From Bacillota bacterium (GTDB taxonomy: Bacteria; Bacillota; Sulfobacillia; JAJZYS01; JAJZLH01), in assembly GCA_021827745.1 (NCBI GenBank), contig JAKAUI010000023.1:1-40026 (forward strand): DNA of 40,026 nt, read 5' to 3'. The translations under genes and the position numbers were made by a program. Positions 1-8,149 of the stretch are shown here, piece after piece. The notes under the pieces were generated by a model that made no database searches, had not been told where the DNA came from, and saw only the letters and a list, made by a program, of their open reading frames with translations. How positions within the stretch are numbered: the first letter of the stretch is position 1; each line of letters starts with the position of its first letter.

Positions 1-336
1 AAGAAAGCGATCTTCCGCCAGCTTGTACACCAGGAGGTCGTCGACGATGCCGCCGTCTTCCCGACACATCGGGGTGTACAGCACGCCGTCTGGCGGAAGC
101 TGACTCGGCCAGTTGGTGACCAGCTGGTCGACCAGCTCCGCTGCGCCCGCCCCCTTAACCTCAATCTCTCCCATGTGCGAGACGTCAAACAGTCCGGCCC
201 GCTGCCGGACTGCCTCATGCTCCCTCAGGATCGAGCTGTACTGGATCGGCATCTCCCATCCGCCAAAGCCAACCATCCGCCCGCCCAGTTCGACGTGCAG
301 GTCAAATAGCGGCGTATGCCTCAGCGCCTCTTCCAC
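1..336 (-). CDS. gcvT: Aminomethyltransferase GcvT (glycine cleavage T protein), N-terminal part
   Basis: Partial gene; the C-terminal two thirds lie beyond the left edge. The minus-strand translation contains TPLFDLHVELGGRMVGFGGW, then WEMPIQYSSI, FDVSHMGEIEV and TPMCREDGGIVDDLLVYKL, the standard start of the folate-binding GcvT fold. The family transfers the aminomethyl group of glycine to tetrahydrofolate in the glycine cleavage complex in the cytoplasm. I prefer the GTG at 334-336 because a strong ribosome-binding site (AGGAAGGGGGAG) lies 7 bases upstream. The in-frame ATG at 358-360 has no good site, and a stop lies two codons above it. The 41 bases between this start and the preceding antitoxin gene are too short for a glycine riboswitch. 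Confidence 0.93.
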   Translation of the reverse strand, partial: MEEALRHTPLFDLHVELGGRMVGFGGWEMPIQYSSILREHEAVRQRAGLFDVSHMGEIEVKGAGAAELVDQLVTNWPSQLPPDGVLYTPMCREDGGIVDDLLVYKLAEDRFL

Positions 337-377
337 TTCGGCTCCCCCTTCCTGGCCCATCCTTTACCCGGCGAGCC

Positions 378-722
378 TCAGCGCCATGTGCAAGCTAGGC
401 AGGCGCCCCACCAGCCGTCGGCGAGGGAGGCACCCTCTCGGCTCAGTCCGCGACTGTGCCCGGCCTGGTCCTCATGTTCGGCAAGTAGTTGCTTTCGTAC
501 CATCATACGCACCGACGTTGACCGATCCACGCCAGATCGCCTGGCAGCCCTGGTCAGGGCCACGAGATGCCCTGGGTCGAAGCGCACCGATAGGACGACG
601 CGCCTCCACCGGTAGTTCACTGCCTCCACACCATGGTGCTGAAAATCCTCGGTGTCATGGCTCTCCCAGAATTGAGCCATGTCATCGACGTCTTTGAAAT
701 CTGGAATCTTCCCCCGGCTCAC
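378..722 (-). CDS. BrnA/CopG-like antitoxin
   Basis: 114 residues. The N-terminus (IPDFKDVDDMAQFWESHDTE) matches the typical start of BrnA/CopG-type antitoxins, which neutralise a cognate RNase toxin and autoregulate through a ribbon-helix-helix DNA-binding tail. The stretch VRFDPGHLVALTRAARRSGV followed by DRSTSVRMMVRKQL fits that tail. Start is GTG with a good AGGTGAT site that overlaps the stop of the upstream toxin-like gene, the usual toxin-first order of brnTA. The last 25 or so residues (GHSRGLSREG... CLACTWR) look unlike the family and may be a read-through extension. Family assignment is by motif recall, so the exact subfamily is uncertain. Confidence 0.65.
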   Translation of the reverse strand: MSRGKIPDFKDVDDMAQFWESHDTEDFQHHGVEAVNYRWRRVVLSVRFDPGHLVALTRAARRSGVDRSTSVRMMVRKQLLAEHEDQAGHSRGLSREGASLADGWWGACLACTWR

Positions 723-728
723 CGGCCA

Positions 729-935
729 TCACCTCCCTTCCGTCTTTTCGACGAAGAACCGCCGCTCCTGAGCCGTCATGTCCCGCACCGTGATCGGCAT
801 GAAGACATCGTGCAGTGGTCCCTCCGAAAAGATGACCCCCGGGATCAAGACATAGCGCCCTTCAGCGGTCCGGCCGTAGACCAGATAGGCCAGAGACGAC
901 CCCCACGCTTTGGTGGGCCTCGATGCGCTGCCCAC
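729..935 (-). CDS. BrnT-like toxin, N-terminally truncated (possible pseudogene)
   Basis: 68 residues from a GTG start. YLVYGRTAEGRYVLIPGV and PITVRDMTAQERRFF match the second half of BrnT/DUF4258-like toxins, small RNases blocked by a BrnA-type antitoxin; the antitoxin gene follows directly. Family members are usually about 90 residues, with an N-terminal segment built around an RHGV-type motif. Here the reading frame runs back only to the stop codon of the upstream CofE-like gene at 963-965. It shows PDQV and SRPTKAW remnants before and after the GTG but no upstream start. Either the gene lost its N-terminus or the sequence has a frameshift near 940-965. No ribosome-binding site is evident before the GTG. 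Confidence 0.5.
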   Translation of the reverse strand: MGSASRPTKAWGSSLAYLVYGRTAEGRYVLIPGVIFSEGPLHDVFMPITVRDMTAQERRFFVEKTEGR

Positions 936-962
936 TTGGTCAGGACACGATGCGCGGTGTGG

Positions 963-1682
963 CTAGGACGCCGGGCGCCTCTCCCGCACGATCCCGATGG
1001 GCGTCTGCTGATGCCCCTGACCCAGGGGATTGTCTCGGGTCGCCTGGCGCAGCAGGTCGCGGTCGATCCCGCTAGACGCCCCGAGCACCTCGGCCCCGAC
1101 GTCGTTCACGTCCACCACCGCCAGTTCGCCGCCCACAGCGCGGGCCAGCCGTCTCGCTACGCCCTCGGGATCGGTCGGCATCAACACGACATAATCCCCG
1201 TAGGGCGGGATGGTCACCCGGTTGGTGCCGTCGATGGCGGCGACCCGCCGGCCGGCCAGCCGGTAGAAGTCCCCGGATCGGCCGAGCAGGCGCTTGGTGA
1301 AGCCGCCGGCTGCGGCTGCGAACACGATGCGCGCCGTCCCCGCCTCGCGCAGCGCCATCTCCATGACCAGGGGATTGCGGTGACCCAACCCATGGCTCGA
1401 CTTCATCACCCGGGCAGACAAAAAGTGCGCCAGCGGGCGCACCTGGATCTGATCGCCCTTGACCAGCCGACCCTGGCTGATCGCCACGACCTTCTCGGAG
1501 ATGAAGACCATGTCCCCAGGCGCCAGCCACGGTCGGACCAGTGCGCTGAGCATCTGCTCTAGGTCGGCGCCCTGATGGATCATCGGCGTGCGCACCAGCA
1601 GGCGGTCAAAGGTCCGCTCCCCGCAGCTGATCGGTGAACCGGCCTGGATATGCTCGGGCCAGGACACGCCACGCTCGTCCAC
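963..1682 (-). CDS. Coenzyme F420-0:L-glutamate ligase family protein (CofE-like)
   Basis: 239 residues, close to the usual single-domain CofE length. PWLAPGDMVFISEKVVAISQ GR resembles the family's conserved N-terminal motif (GD..v.seKivs..eGr), and NPLGQGHQQTPIGIVR resembles its C-terminal end. The family adds gamma-linked glutamate to coenzyme F420-0 using GTP. Homologues also occur in bacteria where F420 is not proven, so the substrate here is uncertain, and no other F420 genes are in the window. Start is GTG; a G-rich tract (GGGGGG) about 7 bases upstream may serve as a weak ribosome-binding site. It follows tadC after 60 bases and could be read through from the pilus operon. Confidence 0.72.
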   Translation of the reverse strand: MDERGVSWPEHIQAGSPISCGERTFDRLLVRTPMIHQGADLEQMLSALVRPWLAPGDMVFISEKVVAISQGRLVKGDQIQVRPLAHFLSARVMKSSHGLGHRNPLVMEMALREAGTARIVFAAAAGGFTKRLLGRSGDFYRLAGRRVAAIDGTNRVTIPPYGDYVVLMPTDPEGVARRLARAVGGELAVVDVNDVGAEVLGASSGIDRDLLRQATRDNPLGQGHQQTPIGIVRERRPAS

Positions 1683-1742
1683 CTAGATCCCCCCGCCCTC
1701 GATTTGGCCGCTTTGGGGGGGATTCCTTCTCAACCGCCCGGT
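1683..1742 (-). other. Inverted repeat between tadC and the CofE-like gene
   Basis: On the minus strand ATCCCCCC and GGGGGGAT form an 8-bp inverted repeat with a loop of about 20 bases. The right arm covers the G-rich tract that would be the ribosome-binding site of the CofE-like gene. There is no T-run, so this is not a typical intrinsic terminator. A translational brake or an operon boundary is possible. Confidence 0.3.
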
Positions 1743-2624
1743 CTAAGGGTGAAGGGCGTGGCCGATGCCTAAAAGCGCCGGTCCCAAGAGCACGATGAAC
1801 AGGGCTGGAAAGATCAGGAACACGAGCGGGAAGAGCATCTTGACCGGCGTCTTCATCGCCTGCTCCTCGGCCCGCTGCCGCCGCCGGACGCGCAACGCGT
1901 CCGACTCGACCCGTAGCGGCCGGGCCAGTCCGACCCCCATCTGCTCGGCCTGGACAATGGCCGACACCACCTGGCGCAGCTCGGCGATGTCGGTGCGCTC
2001 GGCCAGATCACGAAGGGCCTCGGCCCGGGTCCGGCCGAGGCGGATCTCAGACAGAGTCCGGCCCAGTTCGTCGCCAAGCGGCGGCTGACTCTTCTCGGCC
2101 ACGCGCTGCAGGGCTCCGTCAAAGCCCAGACCAGCCTCCACCGAGACGGCGATCAGATCGAGCACGTCTGGAAGGGCTTTAGTCATCAGGCGCTTTCTCG
2201 TCTTGATCCGGCCGAGAAGCCACATCGACGGCAGCCGGTACCCGATCAGAGCCGCCAGCACGGCCCAGATCAGCCCGCTGCGTCCTCCGGCCAGCACCGG
2301 AACCACAGCGGTCGCCATCAAGGCGAGGCGGATGATCACGAAGGCGGACAGGGAAATCGGCGAGCCAGCCCGGGCGATCTGGGCCAAAAGCGCATCCAGC
2401 TGTCTTTTCGGGGTGTGGCGCAGGACGGCCTCGGCCACCTGGTTCAGGATCGGCCTGACCAACCGCTCGCCGATCGGCGCCTTCTCCTGCGCTGCGGCCA
2501 CGTCCCCCGGAGCTAGGGCCGCCAGGTGGCGCTGGATACGGATCGTCTCCTCCGCGGGAGCCATCAGCGCGAAGCCAGCCGCGAACACGGCGGCAAAGAC
2601 GACCAGGGCCGCCCAGGCAGCCAT
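1743..2624 (-). CDS. tadC: TadC-like pilus platform protein (type II secretion F family)
   Basis: 293 residues. An N-terminal membrane segment is followed by two more, a cytoplasmic domain with the T2SF signature (VLDLIAVSVEAGLGFDGALQ, then LSEIRLGRTRAEALRDLAER), and a C-terminal hydrophobic hairpin. The family forms, with TadB, the inner-membrane platform on which TadA drives Flp pilin assembly. The start ATG overlaps the tadB stop in an ATGA arrangement. It is the last obvious pilus gene of the operon. Confidence 0.9.
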   Translation of the reverse strand: MAAWAALVVFAAVFAAGFALMAPAEETIRIQRHLAALAPGDVAAAQEKAPIGERLVRPILNQVAEAVLRHTPKRQLDALLAQIARAGSPISLSAFVIIRLALMATAVVPVLAGGRSGLIWAVLAALIGYRLPSMWLLGRIKTRKRLMTKALPDVLDLIAVSVEAGLGFDGALQRVAEKSQPPLGDELGRTLSEIRLGRTRAEALRDLAERTDIAELRQVVSAIVQAEQMGVGLARPLRVESDALRVRRRQRAEEQAMKTPVKMLFPLVFLIFPALFIVLLGPALLGIGHALHP

Positions 2625-3535
2625 CAGTAGTTGACCTGAACCATCTGGCGGATGACCAAGGCACCGATCAGCTCCAGCACACAGGCGGCACCAAGCATGA
2701 TGTGACCGATTGTGGTGCTAAACAGCGGCTGGATGAATCCGGGATCAATCAGCGAGGTGAGCACCCCGATGGCCACCGGCAAGAGGCTGACAATCCACCC
2801 AGACATCCGGCCCTGAGCGGTCAGGGTCCGCACCTCGTTGGCGATGCGCAGTCGCTCGCGCAGCGTGCCCTGGATCCGGTCCAAGACCTCGGCCAGATTG
2901 CCGCCGACCTGGCGTTGGACCGAGATGGCGGTGACGGCGAGCGAAAGCTCGCTCAGATCGAGGTCAGCAGCCAGTTCCTCCAGCACATCTTCCAAGGGCA
3001 GCCCAAGCCGCATCTGCGAGACCGCCGCCTGCACCTCCTTGCCAAGCGGCGATGTCTCCTGGGCGGCCGCCATCTCCAGGCTCTGTCCCAGGGCATGCCC
3101 AGCCCGCAGCCCGTTGGCCACGGCCTGAAGCAGCCTGGGCAACGCCGCTTCCATCTCCCGCTGCCGCTTTTGCGCGCGCACTCCGAGCCAGGCGCGGCCG
3201 CCGCCGATGACGAGCGCCGGACCGGCCACCACCCCCAGCGGGCCGAGCAACGCCACTGCCAGGAGCAGCATCAGCACAGAGCCGATGGCTGCTGCGATCA
3301 ACACCTCGGCCACGGTGAAGCGGGAGTCCGCCCGCCGCAAGAGATGTGCCAGCCTTCCGGACTGCTCCGAGGCGCTGTGCTTTGGCCGCCCAAGCGAGCG
3401 GGCCACATCGCCTCCGGGTGCGCGCATCATCTTGAGGTGGGACAGGATGCGCCTCGTCGGATCGCCGTCCACGGCGGACCAGACCGCCCAGAACACGGCG
3501 GCCCCTAAAAGGATCGTCACGAGCGCTCTAGCCAC
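2624..3535 (-). CDS. tadB: TadB-like pilus platform protein (type II secretion F family)
   Basis: 303 residues with N-terminal and C-terminal membrane segments around a T2SF domain: LLQAVANGLRAGHALGQSLE, VSQMRLGLPLEDVLEELA and VQRQVGGNLAEVLDRI are typical. It should pair with TadC as the inner-membrane base of the Tad pilus. The GTG start overlaps the end of tadA by 8 bases, pointing to translational coupling. Sequence-based separation of TadB and TadC rests on gene order, since both belong to the same family. Confidence 0.9.
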   Translation of the reverse strand: MARALVTILLGAAVFWAVWSAVDGDPTRRILSHLKMMRAPGGDVARSLGRPKHSASEQSGRLAHLLRRADSRFTVAEVLIAAAIGSVLMLLLAVALLGPLGVVAGPALVIGGGRAWLGVRAQKRQREMEAALPRLLQAVANGLRAGHALGQSLEMAAAQETSPLGKEVQAAVSQMRLGLPLEDVLEELAADLDLSELSLAVTAISVQRQVGGNLAEVLDRIQGTLRERLRIANEVRTLTAQGRMSGWIVSLLPVAIGVLTSLIDPGFIQPLFSTTIGHIMLGAACVLELIGALVIRQMVQVNY

Positions 3536-4832
3536 GATCTCGATCCTGCCAGCTGCCGTCCTGGCGTAGCGTGCCCCACCCGCTTCCGCTCATCCGGTCG
3601 GCATTCTTCGGTCGAAAACCGGACTGGCGAAAGACGTGCGCCTCCTGGTCGAAGGAGAACATGGCCTCCAGCACGATCACATCGTTCTCCAATCCCTGCA
3701 CCTCGGCGATCTGCATCACGCGGCGGGCGCCGTCCTTGCCACGGGCGATCTGGACGATCACCTGCACGGCAGACGCAATCTGCTCCCGGATGGCGCGCAG
3801 CGGCAGGTCGACGCCCGCCATCAGCACCATGGTCTCGATCCGGGAGAGCGCCTCTCTCGGCCCATTGGCGTGCACGGTGGTCAACGACCCGTCGTGACCG
3901 GTGTTCATCGCCTGGAGCATGTCGAGAGCCTCGCCGGCCCGCACCTCACCGATGATGATGCGGTCTGGCCGCATGCGCAGGGCGTTTCTGACCAGCTGGC
4001 GGATCGCCACCTCACCCCTGCCCTCTAAGTTCGCCGGCCGGGTTTCGAGCGCCACCACATGCTCCTGCTGCAGGCGCAGCTCGGCCGCATCCTCGATCGT
4101 GATGATCCGCTCGTCTGCCGGAATGAACGACGAGAGCACGTTCAGCAGGGTGGTCTTCCCAGACGCCGTCCCTCCAGAGACCACCACGCTGATCCGACTT
4201 TTCACGCAGTCCTCGAGAAAGATGGCCATCTCCTGGCTCAGCGTCTGGTTGTCGATCAGATCGGCCACGTCGAGCGGGCGGGCGGGGAACTTGCGAATGG
4301 TCACAGTCGGCCCGCGCAGCGCCAGCGGAGGGATGATGGCATTGAGGCGGCTGCCGTCCTTCAGCCGGGCGTCCACCATCGGGCTCTGCTCGTCCAGGCG
4401 CCGACCGAGCGGAGCAATGATCCGGTCCACCATGTCCAGCACCTCGCGGTCGTCGGCAAAGCGGACGGCCGTCCGCTCCAGCCGGCCGCGCCGTTCGACG
4501 TAGACCTCACGGCTGGAGTTGACCATAATCTCCGAGACCGACTGGTCGTCTAAGAGCGCCTGCAGCGGGCCCAGCCCGATGATCGAAGACACGATCTCCT
4601 CGCACAGCTGGTCGCGGTCAACGGCCGGAACCTCTGCCTCGGCCAGGTGGCTCAGCACCCGCTCCCTGAGCTCCGGCTCCTGGGCCGGAGTCAGGCGAAC
4701 GACTCCTCGACTGCTGCCCATCTCGCGGGCCAGACGCTTTTGGATGTCGAGTCGGAGCAGGGTGAACTGTTCGCGCTCCGGAGCCGAAAGCGGGTCGCCG
4801 TCGGGACCGTGGATCTTGCGGTACAAGGACAT
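3528..4832 (-). CDS. tadA: TadA/CpaF pilus assembly ATPase
   Basis: 434 residues, usual for CpaF-type secretion ATPases. Walker A is GGTASGKTT around residues 220-228. The Walker B and His-box region reads RMRPDRIIIGEVRAGEA and TGHDGSLTTVHANGPREAL, and the N-terminal domain has IIGLGPLQALLDD and EIMVNSSREVYVERRG. The hexameric ATPase powers pilin insertion by the TadB/TadC platform at the cytoplasmic face. An ideal AAGGAGGT ribosome-binding site lies 8 bases before the ATG, and the gene is 6 bases from the tadZ stop. Confidence 0.95.
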   Translation of the reverse strand: MSLYRKIHGPDGDPLSAPEREQFTLLRLDIQKRLAREMGSSRGVVRLTPAQEPELRERVLSHLAEAEVPAVDRDQLCEEIVSSIIGLGPLQALLDDQSVSEIMVNSSREVYVERRGRLERTAVRFADDREVLDMVDRIIAPLGRRLDEQSPMVDARLKDGSRLNAIIPPLALRGPTVTIRKFPARPLDVADLIDNQTLSQEMAIFLEDCVKSRISVVVSGGTASGKTTLLNVLSSFIPADERIITIEDAAELRLQQEHVVALETRPANLEGRGEVAIRQLVRNALRMRPDRIIIGEVRAGEALDMLQAMNTGHDGSLTTVHANGPREALSRIETMVLMAGVDLPLRAIREQIASAVQVIVQIARGKDGARRVMQIAEVQGLENDVIVLEAMFSFDQEAHVFRQSGFRPKNADRMSGSGWGTLRQDGSWQDRDRG

Positions 4833-4838
4833 CGCTGC

Positions 4839-6032
4839 CTACCTCCTTGAGCCGAGCGGTCTCAGCACACTGCGCCGTGCGACGAGGCGCGCCGGTGGAC
4901 CGCCGACCTCCTGGGCCAGAGCCGCCAGCGCCCGGGCCAGGGGCCCGCTGCGCCGGCGCCTGACGATCGGCACCCCGGTGTTGCAGGCCCGGACGGCACT
5001 GTCTCCGTCCGAGGGCAGACGGTAGGAGATCGGGTAGTCGAGGAAGCGGCTGATGTCCTGGGCGGTGAGGCCGATGGCGGCGTTGGCCCGGTTCAGCACC
5101 AGCTTCAGCCGATCCGGCTGGAAACCGAGCTTGTCCACCAGCACAGTCAGGCCCTTGGCCGTGCTCTGCAGCGCAGGCACATCCGGAGCCGTGACCAAAA
5201 GCACGGTGTTGGCCATCTCGAGAGCGGCGACCGTCGCCTCCGAAAAGCGGCTGGCTGTGTCCACGACCACGGTGTCGTATCCCAGGCGCAACATGCGCAG
5301 CACCTCGGCCACATAGTTGCGGCCGGCCTCCTTCTTGCCCTCGCCGTCGACGGTCGGGGCCAGATCAGGCGTCAGCGGCGAGGCCAGGATCGGCACGCCC
5401 AAGATCGGGTCGGTGACCATCATTTCCTGGATCAGGGGCAGGGAAAAGGCGCCGCGCCGCCGCACCAGATCGGCCATCGTCTGCTCGGGCAGCGCCCCGA
5501 AAAAGGCGCACAGCGACCCAAACTCAAGGTCGAGGTCGACCACGCAGACCCGCTGCCTGCGCCCGGCCAGTTCCGCAGCCACGTTGGCGGCGATCGTGGT
5601 CTTGCCGACACCGCCCTTGGTGGCGAACACGGTGATGATCCGGCCCTGGCGCTCGCCGGGCCCCTTGGCCACCCGGCGCAGGCTTTCTAAGACCATCCCC
5701 GGATTCAGGGGCAGGGACAGAAGGTCCAGAGCACCCAGGCGCATGGCGGTGCGGTAGTCCTCCGGCTTGGGGTCGGGCGCCATCAGAATCAGCTTGGTAC
5801 GGCCGAGCGGGCTCTCTTGTTCCAGCCAGCTCAAGGCATCGCCGTCTGGGAGCTGGCTGGAGATGAGGGCCACCTCCGGCTGGTGGCGGGCGATCAGCAC
5901 GCTCGCCTCCCGATAGCTGGTGGCCTCGCCGAGCACGCGCACCTCGCTGCCCAGCATCGCCCGCAGGGCGTCGAGATCGGCGCGCCGGGACAGGGCGAAC
6001 ACGACGCTGGTCTCTTCTCTGGTCTCACTCAT
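4839..6032 (-). CDS. tadZ: TadZ/CpaE-like pilus localisation ATPase
   Basis: 397 residues. The first 120 or so form a receiver-like domain lacking an obvious phosphorylation motif. This is followed by a MinD/ParA-type ATPase with the deviant Walker A KGGVGKTT (after ITVFAT), the switch region VCVVDLDLEFGSL and VVVDTASRFSEAT. CpaE/TadZ proteins position the Tad machine, often at a pole. The ATG overlaps the cpaB stop (ATGA) and GGAGGTGA lies upstream. The C-terminal 40 residues are basic (VRRRRSGPLARAL). Confidence 0.9.
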   Translation of the reverse strand: MSETREETSVVFALSRRADLDALRAMLGSEVRVLGEATSYREASVLIARHQPEVALISSQLPDGDALSWLEQESPLGRTKLILMAPDPKPEDYRTAMRLGALDLLSLPLNPGMVLESLRRVAKGPGERQGRIITVFATKGGVGKTTIAANVAAELAGRRQRVCVVDLDLEFGSLCAFFGALPEQTMADLVRRRGAFSLPLIQEMMVTDPILGVPILASPLTPDLAPTVDGEGKKEAGRNYVAEVLRMLRLGYDTVVVDTASRFSEATVAALEMANTVLLVTAPDVPALQSTAKGLTVLVDKLGFQPDRLKLVLNRANAAIGLTAQDISRFLDYPISYRLPSDGDSAVRACNTGVPIVRRRRSGPLARALAALAQEVGGPPARLVARRSVLRPLGSRR

Positions 6033-6694
6033 GGCAGGGCGGTCACCTCCGAAAGCGCGGCAGCCGGCGCGTGGTCACGGGCCGGACGAAGGGCCAGGGT
6101 AATGGCGCCCAGCTGCTGCGACAGCTCCAGGGTCGTGGCCTGGGCAGGCGTCAGCTCCAGGGTGATCAGCCCGTTGGTGCCGCCAGCGGCCGGCGCAGCG
6201 ACGCGCAGCACCAGGATGTCTGAGAGCACGAGGTCGGAGAGAGGCGCCTTGGCCGGTCCGCTGCTGGCTCCGAAGGTGGCCAGGATGTCCACCCGGTCGC
6301 CGACAGAGAGCTGAAAGCCGACGGCCGCCACCGGCGTCAGAGAGACGGTGACGGCACGCTCGCCGACCGGCAGTTCCTGGACCAGGGGGGCGGTCAGCGG
6401 CGCCACCAGATCTTCCTGCCGGACCCGCTCACCGGCGGCCAAGGGTACGGTCAGGGCCTGGCCCAGGGCGACCTGGGCGACGGTGAGATCGCCGGGCGAC
6501 AGCACGGTGGTGGCCTGCTCGGTCAGATCGGCGCTGGTCAGCACCGTCCCGGCGGAAAGCGCCTGGGTGGTGACCAGCACCTGTTGCTCTTTGGGCGCCG
6601 CCGGTTTCGTCACGACCAGAAAGACCGCGGCCACGACCAAGGCCGCCAGAAGGGGCAGGACCACGCGCAGCCAGCTGCGTCTACCGATGCTCAC
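6029..6694 (-). CDS. cpaB: CpaB/RcpC family pilus assembly protein
   Basis: 221 residues. After one N-terminal membrane anchor (VVLPLLAALVVAAVFLVV) comes a SAF-type domain (VLVTTQALSAGTVLTSADLT, GQALTVPLAAGERVRQEDL) and a CpaB C-terminal half (SVGDRVDILATFG, VLSDILVLRVA). In diderms the protein supports the secretin; here no secretin is present, so it probably works outside the cytoplasmic membrane near the cell wall. Start is GTG with GGAGGCG 7 bases upstream. It sits between the tadG-like gene and tadZ. Confidence 0.88.
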   Translation of the reverse strand: MSIGRRSWLRVVLPLLAALVVAAVFLVVTKPAAPKEQQVLVTTQALSAGTVLTSADLTEQATTVLSPGDLTVAQVALGQALTVPLAAGERVRQEDLVAPLTAPLVQELPVGERAVTVSLTPVAAVGFQLSVGDRVDILATFGASSGPAKAPLSDLVLSDILVLRVAAPAAGGTNGLITLELTPAQATTLELSQQLGAITLALRPARDHAPAAALSEVTALP

Positions 6695-6709
6695 GAGTGG
6701 GCGCCTCCG

Positions 6710-7663
6710 TTACTGGTCAAGGGTGACACCCATCAGGGCGGTGGTCGACGGCAGGTAGGGTCCGATCGTGCCGTTCACCACGGCGTTGATGAACACTCCC
6801 GTGACCTTGCCGCCGTGCACCGCCTCCAGCCAGAAGGCGGCGAACCCGAGCACCGTCACCGTGGTGCGCCCGCCGCTGGGTGGGGCGATGATCGGCAGAT
6901 AGAGCATGCAGGGCGAGTTGACGGCGGTCGAGCTGATGCCGCTCTGGCCGTCCTCTAGCGACTGGCCACTGGCCTGACATGCGGCCAGCCGGGCGGAGAG
7001 ACCTTGCTCGGTCGGTCCCACCATGTCGCCGGGCTGGGTGCTGATCGTCTGACCAACCGAGATCGGCAGCTGGGTGCCGTTGATCAGATCCTGCTCATAG
7101 GTGGTGGCACCGGGAGAGCCGTCTCCGAACCAGACCGGCCCGAAGTCGCCGTTAGAGTCCGAACCGTTTCCGATCTTGATCGTGTAGGTCTGACCGGTGG
7201 TCCAGGTCGAGAACTCAACACCGAGCGGCAGGAGACCGCTGAAGGTAGTGAGCTGACCGATGGCGGCGCCGGCCACGGCCGACACCTGAGCGCTCGGAAT
7301 GCCGATCAGCGGCCCGAAGAACAGCGGTGCCCGCTCTGCGATCGTCACCGTGAGCTGGGTGCCAGTTGCCCCGGACACGGTGGCGGTCACGTCCTGGGCC
7401 GGCACCCCGTTTGCCACGACCGTGTTGATGGCGGCCGTCGTGGCTCCGGTCGGCGAGCCGGGCAGCAGGCTGGCGCCGGCCAGAGCACCGGCGTCGGCAG
7501 CCGTCTGCAGCTGCTCTTTCAGGACATACAGCCGCCCGGCGTCCAGCGAGAGGGTGAAGAAGCCGAGCACGAACACAGCGGAGACCGCCACGATGGCGAT
7601 CACCGAGCCGCGCTCGCTCGATTTGGTCTGCCCGCTCTTCCGCACTTGCCCCCAGCCTCTCAT
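6710..7663 (-). CDS. TadG-like Flp pilus-associated protein
   Basis: 317 residues. SERGSVIAIVAVSAVFVLGF is the positively charged start plus membrane helix of the TadG/TadE-like N-terminal domain. It continues as DAGRLYVLKEQLQTAADAGA and LAGASLLPG, a hallmark of putative Flp pilus-assembly TadG-like proteins. The remainder is a Thr/Gly/Ser-rich extracytoplasmic region without a recognisable von Willebrand domain. It is probably a minor pseudopilin or pilus-tip or anchor protein. The start ATG has only a weak ribosome-binding site; a GTG six codons inside, preceded by GGGGG, is an alternative. Confidence 0.8.
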   Translation of the reverse strand: MRGWGQVRKSGQTKSSERGSVIAIVAVSAVFVLGFFTLSLDAGRLYVLKEQLQTAADAGALAGASLLPGSPTGATTAAINTVVANGVPAQDVTATVSGATGTQLTVTIAERAPLFFGPLIGIPSAQVSAVAGAAIGQLTTFSGLLPLGVEFSTWTTGQTYTIKIGNGSDSNGDFGPVWFGDGSPGATTYEQDLINGTQLPISVGQTISTQPGDMVGPTEQGLSARLAACQASGQSLEDGQSGISSTAVNSPCMLYLPIIAPPSGGRTTVTVLGFAAFWLEAVHGGKVTGVFINAVVNGTIGPYLPSTTALMGVTLDQ

Positions 7664-7670
7664 CGATCCG

Positions 7671-8072
7671 TCATTCCATGCCCATGGTGGCGCTCTCGGC
7701 CACCGGTATCGTGCTCCCCCACAGCCCGGCCAGGGTGCCGAACAGAACTGGCGCCTGATAACTCACAGAGACGGTGACATTGCTCCCGGCCTGGCGCGCC
7801 CCGCTCGGGGTGATGGTGACCGTCAGTCCGGTCGCCGGCAGGTCGGATGCGACCTGGTCGACCTGGGCCGTAATCTGGGCGTTGGTGGCGCCGGTGATCG
7901 CCACCCGCGCCCCCTCGGCCGCCGCCATCTGCAGAGTGAGCGCCGCCGATAAGACCGCTCCCACCTGGACCACGCCGACCAGTAGCAGCACCAGAAGCGG
8001 CAGGATGAGTGCAAATTCAACAGCCGCCTGACCAGACTGTCGGCCCTGGGCGGCCCGGTGACTAATCGCCAC
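7671..8072 (-). CDS. tadE: TadE-like minor pseudopilin
   Basis: 133 residues from the chosen GTG. RQSGQAAVEFALILPLLVLL is the TadE prepilin-like motif with the conserved Glu and the hydrophobic helix. It continues LQMAAAEGARVAITG and has a short beta-rich tail. TadE proteins are processed by the prepilin peptidase and take part in Flp pilus biogenesis. I chose the GTG at 8070-8072 because GAGAGGG lies 6 bases upstream; an in-frame GTG at 8088-8090 has no such site and begins close to the strong hairpin at 8100-8128. Confidence 0.87.
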   Translation of the reverse strand: MAISHRAAQGRQSGQAAVEFALILPLLVLLLVGVVQVGAVLSAALTLQMAAAEGARVAITGATNAQITAQVDQVASDLPATGLTVTITPSGARQAGSNVTVSVSYQAPVLFGTLAGLWGSTIPVAESATMGME

Positions 8073-8099
8073 GAGGGTCCCTCTCTTCACTAGTGCCAG

Positions 8100-8128
8100 C
8101 GCCAGGGGGCGCGTCTCGCCCCCTGGCG
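8100..8128 (-). other. Strong stem-loop between flp and tadE
   Basis: A perfect 12-bp stem (CGCCAGGGGGCG with CGCCCCCTGGCG) and a 5-base loop, starting 22 bases after the flp stop codon. No T-run follows. Such a hairpin after a major pilin gene could act as a partial terminator, or as a barrier to 3' exonucleases that keeps the pilin message more abundant than the rest of the operon. Confidence 0.6.
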
Positions 8129-8149
8129 TCTTCCCCGATTAGCTGCTTC

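Noticed and set aside
1-377. Glycine riboswitch before gcvT
   Set aside because: Only 41 bases separate gcvT from the antitoxin gene and none of the glycine aptamer features are visible.
633-1562. Long plus-strand open frame of 309 codons
   Set aside because: It lies opposite the toxin-antitoxin and CofE-like genes, has no ribosome-binding site and a His/Arg/Pro-rich composition typical of antisense frames in GC-rich DNA.
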